The notes: generated from the letters alone by a model not told the origin. Numbered from the stretch's first letter, positions 42,945 through 52,083 are shown. The stretch is DNA of 64,000 nt from Desulfuromonadales bacterium (GCA_013349325.1 DUZX01000014.1:19632-83631); one strand, 5' to 3'. A program made the numbers and translations.

Positions 42945-44735
42945 CTACCCGGTCATCGCAACGACCTCTTCGTACGTCGTTATCCCCTCAAGCATCTTGC
43001 GGATGGCAATTTCGCGCAGTGTTACAAGCCCTTCCTGACGGGCAGCGGCAACAATGTCGGCCAACTGAGCGGATCTCGAGACAAGCGTCTTCAGGTGGTC
43101 GTTCATTTCAAGAACCTCGAAGAGCCCGCTGCGTCCTTTATAGCCGGTACCGCGACACTGCTTGCAGCCGGCCCCCTCTCGAACGGAATAGGATGGAAGC
43201 GGCAGCTGCAGGTAGTCACATTCGTCTTGCGAGAGATCGCGCGCTCGTGAACAGTGTGGACAGATATTTCGAACCAGCCGCTGAGCCACGATGCCGAGCA
43301 GCGTTGCTGAAATCAGGAATGACGGGACTCCCAGGTCCAGCAGGCGGATGACCGTCGAAGCGGAATCGTTGGTATGCAGTGTTGAGAGCACCAGATGACC
43401 GGTCAGCGCTGCCTGAACGGCATTTTCAGCAGTTTCGCGGTCACGGATTTCACCGATCATGATGATATCCGGGTCCTGGCGAAGGATGTTGCGCAGAATA
43501 CTGTCGAAACTGACGCCAATCCCCTGTTGTACTCCGATCTGGTTGAACTCCTCCATCACCATTTCGATCGGATCCTCAACCGTGACAATATTGACCTCAG
43601 GTGAAGAAAGTGTTCTGAGAGATGAGTAGAGAGTCGTCGTCTTGCCGCTGCCGGTCGGGCCGGTAACCAGAATAATGCCGTTGGGACGTCGCAGGAATGA
43701 GGAGTACAGGGACATTTCTCGGGGATAAAAACCCATACTGTCGAGATCCTGCAACAGGATATCCGGATCAAAAACCCTGATAACGATCTTTTCCCCAAAG
43801 GCAACCGGAACGGTGGAAACGCGCAGTTCGATGTCCTTGGTGTTGAAGCTGGTCTTGATGCGGCCATCCTGGGGGCGTCGCTTTTCGGCCAGATCCATGC
43901 GGGAAAGCATTTTGATGCGTGACACAATCGGTGCGTGGAGCGGTTTGGGGATCACGTGAATATTGTGCATGACTCCGTCGATACGGAAACGGATCAGGGA
44001 TGTATCTCGCTTCGGCTCGACATGGATATCGCTGGCATGCTGATCGAAGGCATAATTGAGGAGAAAATCGACCGCCGAGACAACGTGCTTGTCGTTGCCT
44101 TCAATTTCCTGCTGTCCCTTGAGCTTAAAAAACTGCTCCAGGTTCCCAAGGTCGACCGCTGTTGACGCTTCAGCTTCGGCGGCTACAACCGATGCGCGGA
44201 AACCATAGAACTCGCGCAATATTTTCAGAATATCGCTTTTGGAGCTGAGTACCCGCTTGATTTCCAGTCGTCTGGCCGAGGCCAGGTCGGTAATAATGGC
44301 GTCATTAAAAGGATCGGCAACAGCAACAGTAATAACGCCGGCAGATTCGGCAACTGCAACCATCAGATTTTTGAGGGCGAAAGGACGCGGGATATGTGCG
44401 GTCACAACATTCAGGTCAAGTGCAAGCGGATCGATCTTTAAATACGGAAGACCTGAAGCGGCTGCCAGCGTTTCGGTAATGATATCTTCGGACAGGATAT
44501 CCCCGGATCTGCCGGGAATTTCAAGATTAAACGAGACGACAACTTCAGTCGGGGAGACCAGTTCTGCGGAAATGTTACTTCTGCGTGATGTACCCGAGTG
44601 CTGCAAGGCAAACAGACGGGATTCCTGGGATCTGCCACGGGTGACCAAATTTTTGCGTTGGTCATCCGATATCAGGCCGCGACGTTCCAGCAGTTGGGCG
44701 AGGTTTTCAAGGGTAAGTCTTTGAGGTTCCGGCAT
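42945..44735 (-). CDS. GspE/PilB-type secretion or pilus ATPase
   Basis: This 596-residue hexameric ATPase powers assembly of type II secretion pseudopili or type IV pili. An N-terminal MshEN-like domain (about 1-170) is followed by the ATPase: Walker A 'VTGPTGSGKTTTLYSSL', the Asp box 'VNIVTVEDPIEMVMEEFNQ', Walker B 'DIIMIGEIRDRETAENA', the His box 'TGHLVLSTLHTNDSA', and the zinc-binding C-x2-C pairs 'ICPHC' and 'CKQCRGTGYKGRSGLFEVL'. No other secretion genes are adjacent, so the system it serves is outside the window. MshEN domains can bind cyclic-di-GMP, which would fit the signalling genes around it (inference). Confidence 0.9.
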   Translation of the reverse strand: MPEPQRLTLENLAQLLERRGLISDDQRKNLVTRGRSQESRLFALQHSGTSRRSNISAELVSPTEVVVSFNLEIPGRSGDILSEDIITETLAAASGLPYLKIDPLALDLNVVTAHIPRPFALKNLMVAVAESAGVITVAVADPFNDAIITDLASARRLEIKRVLSSKSDILKILREFYGFRASVVAAEAEASTAVDLGNLEQFFKLKGQQEIEGNDKHVVSAVDFLLNYAFDQHASDIHVEPKRDTSLIRFRIDGVMHNIHVIPKPLHAPIVSRIKMLSRMDLAEKRRPQDGRIKTSFNTKDIELRVSTVPVAFGEKIVIRVFDPDILLQDLDSMGFYPREMSLYSSFLRRPNGIILVTGPTGSGKTTTLYSSLRTLSSPEVNIVTVEDPIEMVMEEFNQIGVQQGIGVSFDSILRNILRQDPDIIMIGEIRDRETAENAVQAALTGHLVLSTLHTNDSASTVIRLLDLGVPSFLISATLLGIVAQRLVRNICPHCSRARDLSQDECDYLQLPLPSYSVREGAGCKQCRGTGYKGRSGLFEVLEMNDHLKTLVSRSAQLADIVAAARQEGLVTLREIAIRKMLEGITTYEEVVAMTG

Positions 44736-44770
44736 AGTCTCCGTCAGTGTGTGGCTGTTTGTGGGTAGCG

Positions 44771-45937
44771 CTAAAAGTAAAAACTGAAATCTTTCATTTC
44801 AAATGGGGAATCGTTAAGGCACTCTATGAATACGTCAACGAGAAATGGCTCAAATTGCGTACCTTTTTTCTTGACCAGTTCGAGAAGCGCCGCATCTTTG
44901 TCCAGGCCGTCACGGTATGAACGGTTCGATATCATCGCATCGTACGCATCGGCAACCGCAACGATGCGGGCGTGAAGCGGAATCTGGTCACCCTTGAGGC
45001 GACCGGGGTAACCGCTGCCGTCCCAATGCTCGTGGTGATGCAGTATGACCGGAACGATATGACTCAGTTCCTCTATGCCGACAATAAAGAGGGTCCCCTT
45101 GATCGGGTGTTCGCGCACCAGGGACGCTTCACGTCGATTAAGACTTTCCGGCTTGTTCAGGACCTCTTCTTCGGTCCCGATCTTTCCGATATCGTGCAGG
45201 ATCGCTCCCAGATACAGATCCCGCAGCTCTTCCGGTGGCAGATTCAGTTTGGCTCCGATACTGAGCGAAAATTCCGTGACTCGCCTGGCGTGCCCCTGTG
45301 TGTAGGTATCCTTCATTTCCAGAGCACCGACAAGTGCCTGGATGGTGCTGTTGAACAGGCGAGGACTCCAGATGACCGGCGACGTGGAGGTGGACTGGAA
45401 AAGTATCGCTTTGGCAACTGCATCGGAGGTGTGACGGCCTGCCAGCCTGACGGCAAGCTCGAGACCAAAGCTGATGGCGGTTCCCACGCCCTGGCTTGTG
45501 ATGATTGAGCCGTCGCAGACAACCGGCTTGTCTTCATAGATGGCGCCGTTCAGCCGGTCGCGATAGCTAGGGTAGCAGGTGGCGCGCTTGCCGTTCAGCA
45601 AGCCGACAGATGCCAGTATGCTGGGTGCCGCGCAGATGGCTGCGATCAGCTTGTCCTTGGCAGCAAAATCATTAAGCAGAGTATGGACACGACTGTCAGC
45701 GTTGAGGTTGTCGGTGCCGGGTTGTCCACCCGGTATGACCAGCATGTCAAAGGAGGCGGTCTTGACGGTATCGATAGTTGTCTCGGGAATAACGCTGATC
45801 GAATGCGCTCCGGTTATCGGGCCGGGCTGTAGTCCGGCCATGACGACTTCAATCCCTGCCCTGCGAAGCAGATCAACGACGGTCAGAGCCTCAACCTCTT
45901 CGAAGCCCTGTGCAATCGGCATCAGAACCTTTGCCAT
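44771..45937 (-). CDS. DJ-1/YajL-like domain fused to an HD-GYP domain
   Basis: This is a 388-residue single-frame fusion. Residues 1-185 are a DJ-1/PfpI-family domain very close to YajL: 'AQGFEEVEALTVVDLLRRAG' (conserved Glu), 'FDMLVIPGGQPGT', and the reactive cysteine Cys102 in 'IAAICAAPSILASVG'. Residues about 195-388 are a complete HD-GYP domain: 'YTQGHARRVTEFSLSIGAK', His248-Asp249 in 'GAILHDIGKIG', 'VREHPIKGTLFIVG', and the intact signature 'HHHEHWDGSGYPGRLKGD' with 'VADAYDAMISNRSYR'. HD-GYP domains hydrolyse cyclic-di-GMP; DJ-1/YajL domains sense oxidants or act as glyoxalase/deglycase. The combination suggests redox- or carbonyl-controlled phosphodiesterase activity (inference). Confidence 0.9.
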   Translation of the reverse strand: MAKVLMPIAQGFEEVEALTVVDLLRRAGIEVVMAGLQPGPITGAHSISVIPETTIDTVKTASFDMLVIPGGQPGTDNLNADSRVHTLLNDFAAKDKLIAAICAAPSILASVGLLNGKRATCYPSYRDRLNGAIYEDKPVVCDGSIITSQGVGTAISFGLELAVRLAGRHTSDAVAKAILFQSTSTSPVIWSPRLFNSTIQALVGALEMKDTYTQGHARRVTEFSLSIGAKLNLPPEELRDLYLGAILHDIGKIGTEEEVLNKPESLNRREASLVREHPIKGTLFIVGIEELSHIVPVILHHHEHWDGSGYPGRLKGDQIPLHARIVAVADAYDAMISNRSYRDGLDKDAALLELVKKKGTQFEPFLVDVFIECLNDSPFEMKDFSFYF

Positions 45938-45976
45938 ATGATCTCCTCCCGTAAGCCAGAATCCGGCGATAGTAAA

Positions 45977-46558
45977 CTAACCTGCAAGTATTGTCAAAAG
46001 TGACGCAATTTTGTTCAACGGTTCTACATAATCGGCTTTCAGCAGTTGCAGGGCGCTCAGCGGCATGGAGTCCATTTCGGCATCTGCTGGATCCTGAACG
46101 ATTGTCAGGCCGCCGCAATTTTTGATTTTCAGGAGCCCTTGGCTGCCGTCGGACCCGGCTCCGGTCAGGACGATACCGATCAGCGTCGGGCCGAAGACGT
46201 CGGCCGCAGTCTCAAAGAGAACATCAACCGAAGGACGGGCATAGTTGACTGGAGGATCGACGGAGAGCGACAGAGTCCGGTTCTGCTCAATCATCAGATG
46301 ATAGTTGGCAGGCGACAGGTAGGCCGTCCCGGCAGCCAGTTCCTCCTGTTCATCAGCTTCTTTTACGCGTAGGGCACTATGGTTGTTCAGAAGGAGAGCC
46401 AAGCCATCATCGGAATCCGGCGAGATATGACTGACAATCATCACAGGGAGCGGAAATTCAGCCGACAGTTCGCCGAGTATGATCTTGAGCGCCGAAACTC
46501 CGCCGGTTGAAACACCGATCACGACAGCTTCAAACGTATGCGTGTTATTGCTAAGCAT
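45977..46558 (-). CDS. CheB-type methylesterase, stand-alone catalytic domain
   Basis: This 193-residue CheB methylesterase domain lacks the usual N-terminal receiver domain. The catalytic triad is visible: Ser in 'VIGVSTGGVSALK', His in 'MIVSHISPDSDDG' and Asp in 'LTGAGSDGSQGL'. It removes methyl groups from glutamates of chemoreceptors or related proteins. It overlaps the CheR gene by 8 nt. Without a receiver domain, control must come from a partner such as the hybrid kinase encoded next to it. Confidence 0.88.
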   Translation of the reverse strand: MLSNNTHTFEAVVIGVSTGGVSALKIILGELSAEFPLPVMIVSHISPDSDDGLALLLNNHSALRVKEADEQEELAAGTAYLSPANYHLMIEQNRTLSLSVDPPVNYARPSVDVLFETAADVFGPTLIGIVLTGAGSDGSQGLLKIKNCGGLTIVQDPADAEMDSMPLSALQLLKADYVEPLNKIASLLTILAG

Positions 46559-47378
46559 ACCGTTTCCGATAAATCTGTGCCCGTGGCGTCAGCTCCTCAT
46601 AACGGCCGGAGATCTTACGGTTATCCAGACTTTCCTTGGTGCCGACGCAGAGAAAACCGCCTGCCACCAGACTGCTGTCAAAGAGTTCCAGAACCTGATC
46701 TTTGAGCGCAGTTTTGAAGTAAATCATAACATTTCGGCACAGTATCAGGTTCATCTCGCCGAAAGCGGCATCCGCAGTCAGATTATGTGCGGCGAAGACG
46801 ATGTTCTCACGCAGCGAAGGGGACAGGATAGCGTAATCATAGCGGGCCGTGTAGTAATCGGAAAAAGAGCCGCTTCCGCCGGAACGTTGGTAGTTTCTGG
46901 TGAAATTCTGTAGGTCTTTCAGTGGATAAATTCCTTCCTGCGCAGAACGGATCACCGCTTCATTGATGTCGGTAGCATAAATCCGGAAGCGCCCCTGCAT
47001 CCCCTCTTCCAACAGGAGAATCGCCATTGAATAGGCTTCTTCGCCGGTGGCACAACCGGCGTGCCATATTTTTACAAAGGGGTAGGTCTTCAGATACGGT
47101 ACCACCTGTTCGCGGATGGCCTTGAAAAAAGATGCGTCGCGGAACATCTCCGAGACAGTAACTGTGATTCCCTGCAAGAGCGTCTCAAATAAGTCGCGAT
47201 CCCGCAGCAGTTGCGACTGGGCTTGCGAAAGGGTGTCAAAATCGGAGCTGGATAGCCAGTGGAGCAGCCGCCGCCTGAGTGAAGCCTCGGAATAATTTTT
47301 GAAATCATAGCCGTAGACCTGATAGACACCCTCCAGCAGGAACTTTATTTCAAGATCTATGAGTGCTGAGTTGTTCAT
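46551..47378 (-). CDS. CheR-type protein methyltransferase
   Basis: This 275-residue SAM-dependent glutamate methyltransferase has the N-terminal alpha domain 'YQVYGYDFKNYSEASLRRRL' and the SAM-binding domain 'VKIWHAGCATGEEAYSMAIL', 'RIYATDINEAVIRSAQEG', and 'NLILCRNVMIYFKTAL'. It lies in a tight operon: its ATG overlaps the kinase stop by 4 nt, and its own end overlaps cheB by 8 nt. No chemoreceptor gene is in the window, so the methylated target could be the kinase's own 4-helix-bundle or a distant receptor. Confidence 0.92.
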   Translation of the reverse strand: MNNSALIDLEIKFLLEGVYQVYGYDFKNYSEASLRRRLLHWLSSSDFDTLSQAQSQLLRDRDLFETLLQGITVTVSEMFRDASFFKAIREQVVPYLKTYPFVKIWHAGCATGEEAYSMAILLLEEGMQGRFRIYATDINEAVIRSAQEGIYPLKDLQNFTRNYQRSGGSGSFSDYYTARYDYAILSPSLRENIVFAAHNLTADAAFGEMNLILCRNVMIYFKTALKDQVLELFDSSLVAGGFLCVGTKESLDNRKISGRYEELTPRAQIYRKRYA

Positions 47379-50300
47379 GAATTGCCTTCAGACCAGTTTG
47401 AGCTGTCTGGCCTGTCTGATGGCTTTGTTTCCGTCGAATACAGCCAGACACGTAGCAGCGAGAAGAGTTTTTCCATATCCACCGGTTTGGGAATGTAGTC
47501 GCTGGCACCAGCCTTGAGGCACTCTTCACGATCACCCTTCATCGCCTTGGCGGTCAGTGCAATGATCGGTAGATTGTGAAAACGGGCATCAGCCCTGATT
47601 TTGCGCATCGCCTCATAACCGTCCATTTCGGGCATCATGATATCCATCAGAATCAGGTCGATATCGGGCTGTAAGTTGAGCTGTTTCAAAGCTTCGAACC
47701 CGTTCTCGGCTTCAAAAAACAGGATATTCTTTTCCGCCAGGGCGCTGGAAAGAGAGAACACATTGCGCATATCGTCATCAACGATCAGAATTTTTTTCCC
47801 TTCCAGGAGAGCTTCTTTGTCAAGCGCAGAGCGAATCATGCGCTGTTTGTCCGGATCGAGAGACGTCTCAATCAAGTGAAGAAAGAGAGACACTTCGTTC
47901 AGGAGCCGTTCAGGACTTTTCGCCCCTTTGATGATGATACTTTCGGCGTAATGGCGAAGTTGTGCTTCGTCTTCACGTGTCAGATCCCTCCCCGTATGAA
48001 TTATGACCGGAATACGCCTGCCCTGATCACGTTTTTTGAGTTCTTCCAACAGCTCAAAAGCGCCCATGTCTGCCAGTCCCAGATCAAGCACAATGCAGTC
48101 AATAAGTTCACGGGAGATAACGTCAATAGCCGCAGCGCCGCTTTCTGCAATCGTTATGGTAATGTTTCGTTCCTGCAGCAAAGCCTCCATAGCCGAGGCC
48201 TGGGCCGGGTCGTCTTCAACGATCAGCAGTGATTTGGTCGTTTTCTCCAGGGCCGATTCCAGCGCTTCAAAAACGGAATCCATCTGTTCACCGCTGACCG
48301 GTTTGGTGACAAAGCCGACCGCCCCCATACTCATGGCCTTCTGGCGCTCTTCCAGGCAGGTGATGAAATGCACCGGGATATGTCGTGTCAGCGGATTATC
48401 TTTCAGGCTGCGCATGACGCCCCAACCGTCAATGTGCGGCAGCATGACATCCAGTATGATTGCGCTGGGGCGATAGCGCTCTGACATGCCGATCCCGCTT
48501 TCCCCGTCGGCAGCCACCAATGCCAAGAAGCCGCGATCACGCACCATCCTGATCAACACTCCGGCAAAACTCAGGTCGTCCTCGATGATCAGAATGCTTT
48601 TGCCCCCCTCGTGTGCCTGCTCACGATCATCCAGGAGCGGCATGGGAAGCGCGGTGAGCGGGGTGAGGTTGGTTTTATGGGATGCTTCCACCAGGGTGGG
48701 TTTCTGGCCGGTCTGACCGGTCTGACCGGTCTGGGAAGTCTGATTCGTCTGCCGTATCGGCAAAAGGAGCGTAAAGGTACTTCCTACTCCCGGCTCACTC
48801 ACCAGTGTTATCTCTCCCCCCATGGAGCGGGCCAACTGGCGCGAGATGGAAAGTCCCAGGCCGGTTCCGCCATAACTGCGGCTGGTACTCCCGTCGGCCT
48901 GCTGGAACGCATTAAATATCAGCGAATGCTTTTCCTGCGGAATCCCGATGCCGGTGTCGGTGACCGCAAAGGCAATCGACGGGGTTGCAAGCAGATTTTC
49001 ATGACTGGCCGGAGTAGAGACGCGCAGTGATACAGAACCTGAACTGGTGAACTTGCAGGCGTTCGAAAGCAGATTCTTCAGAATCTGTAAGGTTCTTTGA
49101 CTGTCGCTGACGATGGACTGGGGAGCGGAATCATCTAACGTTACTTTGAATTCAATCCCTTTATGTGTCGAAATCGGTTCAAGTATATTGAGAAGCTGAT
49201 TGCAGAGTTCCGGTACCACCAGAGTCTCGAAATTAAATTCCATATGACCCGATTCAATTTTGGAAAGGTCGAGAATGTCGTTGATCAGATTTAGCAGGTC
49301 CCGGCCGGCGCCATTGATGGTTGCCGCGAACTCGATCTGTTTGGGGCTCAGATTTCCTTCACGATTATCTCTGAGCAGGCTGGAGAGGATCATCAGGCTG
49401 TTCAGCGGAGTACGTAATTCATGTGACATATTTGCCAGAAACTCTGATTTGTATGTGCTGACCCGCTCAAGTTCAGTGGCTTTGCGCTGCAGGTCGGCGC
49501 TGGCCTGCTCTATTTCGCGATTTGTGGCACGAATCTGCTCGCGTTGCTGCTCCAGCATCTCTGCCCGCTCTTCCAGCTCTTCATTGGTCTGCTGCAACTC
49601 CTCCTGCTGAACGCGCAGCTCTTCCGTTTGGGCTTGAGTCTGCTCAAGCAGTTCATTGACCTGTTGCCGTGATATGTTGACACTGAGTGCGATAGCCAGT
49701 GCCTCCATGATCTGTTTTAAAAACTCGAGATCCTCTTCTCCAAAAGCGGTAAACGAGCCCAGTTCCACCAGGCCGACCAGGGATCCGTTAAAGAGGAGCG
49801 GCAGGGCAACGATATGTGCCGGTTCAGATTCACCCAGTCCGGAGCTGATGCGTAAATAACCGGGCGGAACGTCATTCAGAATGATCATCTTTTTTTCAAG
49901 TGCCGCCTGTCCGGCCAGCCCTTCACCTAGCGTAATCTGTTCTGCCTGGCGTTTATTTTGAGTGATGGCGTAACTGGCGGCATAGGTAAGTACCGCCCGC
50001 TGCTGGTCATAGACATAGAAAATGCCGACGCCGGCGCAGAGGTAGTCCGTCAAAAATGCAAGCGCCTGTTCCGCCAGCTCCGTAATCGGCTTCTCTCCCC
50101 GCATGATAATGTTGAGTTTGTTCTGCCCCTCTTTAAACCAGCTGCTGAGAGCTTCCTGTTCGCGGGCATGGCGCAGTGAGTCGGACATTCCGGCGAAGGC
50201 GGTGTCCAGTGAGTGTTGCGTTGCACTCGTGGTGACGATCGCTTTTAACAGTGTTCCGACCTCATCATCACTTACCTGCTCAATATCCAGCTGCAATGGC

Positions 50301-51067
50301 TGGGAAATGATGACCTCCTGGGCCAGATCTCCTGCCGAAATCGCCTCTGCCAGACGCGATTTTTCTTTGACGACCTCCTGTTGCGAAAGAACCGCGTTCA
50401 GTATTTTTTGGAGTGGGGTGGCAATGCTGCGCGTAATCAGCATAGCCAGAATCGCTGCCAGCAGTGTGGAGCTAAAAGCGAGAATCAGTAGAATCTGAGC
50501 GGACGTTCTGGCCTCCGCGCTGTTCTGGTCGGAGAGCTGCTTGGCTGATTTGGTGAGATATTCAGATAATAAACCAATCTCTGTGATCATGATTAACTCA
50601 GTCTTGTAGGCATCCTTCAGAATAAAGCGTGTAGCGTCTGCATCCTGATTTTCCTTTGCCATTTCAATGGTCTGCTTCAGGTGGGCACCGTAGTTTTTAC
50701 GGGCCTCCATAAAAGCAGCAAACAGTCTTCTGGCTTCGTCGTCCGGCAGCACTTTTTCCAGAATAGTCGCTGCAGCGCCAGCCTCCTCACGAAACATCCA
50801 GATCCGCTTTTCACGCAGTGCGATCTCTTCGGGCGTCGTCTCAAGAATAATTTCGCGAACGTTACAGCGTACCCGTTGAAAATTGGCGCTGACAATGCCG
50901 ATTTTTTCCAGCGCCACAACCCCTTTTTCATAGAGCTTGGCATCAGCTTCAATGAGTTTATTGATCTGAAAGTAGGCGACAATTCCGATAGTCATCGTCA
51001 GAGAGACGATAATTGAAAAACCGAGGATCAGTTTTTTTTTGGTGGTGAGGTTTGTGTAAAACGACAT
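47375..51067 (-). CDS. Large hybrid histidine kinase with GAF and three receiver domains
   Basis: This 1230-residue membrane kinase shows, in order: TM1 (about 12-34), a four-helix-bundle periplasmic sensor region, TM2 ('ILLILAFSSTLLAAILAMLI', about 188-208), HAMP, a GAF domain (about 325-465, 'AGVGIFYVYDQQRAVLTYAA'), a coiled coil rich in Gln/Glu (about 470-545), the phosphoacceptor helix 'SEFLANMSHELRTPLNSLMI', the ATPase domain ('GTGLGLSISRQLARSMGG'), then three receiver domains with Asp sites in 'AIILDVMLPHIDG', 'CIVLDLGLADMG' and 'LILMDIMMPEMDG'. This architecture resembles kinases that multiplex CheB/CheR and response regulators. Stretches of 9-bp repeats encode the linker after the ATPase domain and the extreme C-terminus. 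Confidence 0.92.
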   Translation of the reverse strand: MSFYTNLTTKKKLILGFSIIVSLTMTIGIVAYFQINKLIEADAKLYEKGVVALEKIGIVSANFQRVRCNVREIILETTPEEIALREKRIWMFREEAGAAATILEKVLPDDEARRLFAAFMEARKNYGAHLKQTIEMAKENQDADATRFILKDAYKTELIMITEIGLLSEYLTKSAKQLSDQNSAEARTSAQILLILAFSSTLLAAILAMLITRSIATPLQKILNAVLSQQEVVKEKSRLAEAISAGDLAQEVIISQPLQLDIEQVSDDEVGTLLKAIVTTSATQHSLDTAFAGMSDSLRHAREQEALSSWFKEGQNKLNIIMRGEKPITELAEQALAFLTDYLCAGVGIFYVYDQQRAVLTYAASYAITQNKRQAEQITLGEGLAGQAALEKKMIILNDVPPGYLRISSGLGESEPAHIVALPLLFNGSLVGLVELGSFTAFGEEDLEFLKQIMEALAIALSVNISRQQVNELLEQTQAQTEELRVQQEELQQTNEELEERAEMLEQQREQIRATNREIEQASADLQRKATELERVSTYKSEFLANMSHELRTPLNSLMILSSLLRDNREGNLSPKQIEFAATINGAGRDLLNLINDILDLSKIESGHMEFNFETLVVPELCNQLLNILEPISTHKGIEFKVTLDDSAPQSIVSDSQRTLQILKNLLSNACKFTSSGSVSLRVSTPASHENLLATPSIAFAVTDTGIGIPQEKHSLIFNAFQQADGSTSRSYGGTGLGLSISRQLARSMGGEITLVSEPGVGSTFTLLLPIRQTNQTSQTGQTGQTGQKPTLVEASHKTNLTPLTALPMPLLDDREQAHEGGKSILIIEDDLSFAGVLIRMVRDRGFLALVAADGESGIGMSERYRPSAIILDVMLPHIDGWGVMRSLKDNPLTRHIPVHFITCLEERQKAMSMGAVGFVTKPVSGEQMDSVFEALESALEKTTKSLLIVEDDPAQASAMEALLQERNITITIAESGAAAIDVISRELIDCIVLDLGLADMGAFELLEELKKRDQGRRIPVIIHTGRDLTREDEAQLRHYAESIIIKGAKSPERLLNEVSLFLHLIETSLDPDKQRMIRSALDKEALLEGKKILIVDDDMRNVFSLSSALAEKNILFFEAENGFEALKQLNLQPDIDLILMDIMMPEMDGYEAMRKIRADARFHNLPIIALTAKAMKGDREECLKAGASDYIPKPVDMEKLFSLLRVWLYSTETKPSDRPDSSNWSEGNS
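47388..47423. repeat. 9-bp phased coding repeat, four units
   Basis: TCAGACCAG, TTTGAGCTG, TCTGGCCTG, TCTGATGGC in exact 9-nt phase at the 3' end of the hybrid kinase gene. Confidence 0.5.
48704..48757. repeat. 9-bp phased coding repeat, six units
   Basis: CTGGCCGGT, CTGACCGGT (twice), CTGGGAAGT, CTGATTCGT, CTGCCGTAT in exact 9-nt phase. On the coding strand they give a Gln-Thr-Gly/Ser linker between the ATPase domain and the first receiver of the hybrid kinase. Confidence 0.65.
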
Positions 51068-51094
51068 GTAGACTTCCCTCTGGGTTCTTTTCTT

Positions 51095-51118
51095 GGCATT
51101 CAGACCGGTCTGAATGCC
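51095..51118. repeat. Perfect 24-nt palindrome between kinase and cyclase genes
   Basis: Twelve-nt half-sites GGCATTCAGACC and GGTCTGAATGCC meet with no spacer. The core AGACCGGTCT resembles the 9-bp repeat unit found in the neighbouring kinase gene. TTTTCTT follows on the plus strand; no U-run follows on the minus strand, the direction of transcription. Confidence 0.6.
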
Positions 51119-51123
51119 TTTTC

Positions 51124-52083
51124 TTACCCGATTACGACCTGGTTGCGCCCGAAGTTTTTGGCGCGATAGAGAGCGTCATCTGCCCGCCGGATCAAGTTGT
51201 CCCTGTTTTCACCCTCCTGTAGTTGCACCACGCCGAAGCTGGCCGACAGTTTATAGGGGACGTCATCGCCGACCTTCATTTCAAAGCCGACCCGAATACG
51301 TTCAGCCAGAGCGGCTGCCGCTTCGCATCCGGTGTGCGGAAGTATGACGACAAATTCCTCGCCACCCCAGCGGGCAGCCGTATCTTCGGCCCGGATCATT
51401 TCCCGCAGCAGGTTGGCAAATAACTTCAGAACTTCATCGCCTTCAGAATGGCCACAGGTGTCATTGATCTTTTTGAAATGGTCAAGGTCGATCATGATCA
51501 TGGAAAGCGGGTAGTGGTGACGACGTGTCGCGCTGACGGCAGCACTCAGGCCGTCGTTGAAAGAACGACGATTGGAGAGCCCTGTCAGTTCATCAGTGGC
51601 CGCCAGGCGTGAAATTGTCTCGTTGGCCTCTTTCAACTCCATGGTTCGTTTTTCAACGATCTGCTCGAGGTTGTTGTAGAAATGCTCAATGACCTTACGC
51701 TGCTGATACAGCTCTTTAAAGACCTGTACCTTGCTGCGCAGGATGACCGGCTCGAACGGCTTCATCAGATAATCAACCGCGCCGGTTTCGTATCCTTTGA
51801 TTTGCCCGAGCAGATCCTTCATGCCGGCGGTTACAAAGATGATTGGAAAATGGTTTGTTTTGGGATTTGCACGAATGAGCCTGGCCACTTCAAAGCCGTT
51901 CATGCCGGGCATCTGGACATCCATCAGGATCAGGGCGAAGTCGTTTTTGAGCGACAGTCGCAGTGCATCATTTCCCGATTGGGCGGTTATGACGTCAAAC
52001 CCCATATCGGCAATAACCTCCTGCAAGGCCATGATATTCTGGGGGAGATCGTCGACTATCAGGATAGGAACTTTTTCATTCAT
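51124..52083 (-). CDS. Receiver-GGDEF diguanylate cyclase
   Basis: This protein of about 319 residues is a response regulator that makes cyclic-di-GMP. The receiver domain (about 5-120) has 'PILIVDDLPQNIMALQEVI' and the Asp in 'FALILMDVQMPGMNG'. A coiled coil (about 135-165) leads to a GGDEF domain with active-site GGEEF in 'ARWGGEEFVVILP' and an inhibitory-site motif RAED five residues before it, as needed for product feedback. 'MIDLDHFKKINDTCGHSEGD' is typical. The start at 52083 (MNEKVPILIVDD) is chosen because the upstream extension has no domain match. It lies 56 nt upstream of the hybrid kinase, its likely phosphodonor. Confidence 0.92.
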   Translation of the reverse strand: MNEKVPILIVDDLPQNIMALQEVIADMGFDVITAQSGNDALRLSLKNDFALILMDVQMPGMNGFEVARLIRANPKTNHFPIIFVTAGMKDLLGQIKGYETGAVDYLMKPFEPVILRSKVQVFKELYQQRKVIEHFYNNLEQIVEKRTMELKEANETISRLAATDELTGLSNRRSFNDGLSAAVSATRRHHYPLSMIMIDLDHFKKINDTCGHSEGDEVLKLFANLLREMIRAEDTAARWGGEEFVVILPHTGCEAAAALAERIRVGFEMKVGDDVPYKLSASFGVVQLQEGENRDNLIRRADDALYRAKNFGRNQVVIG

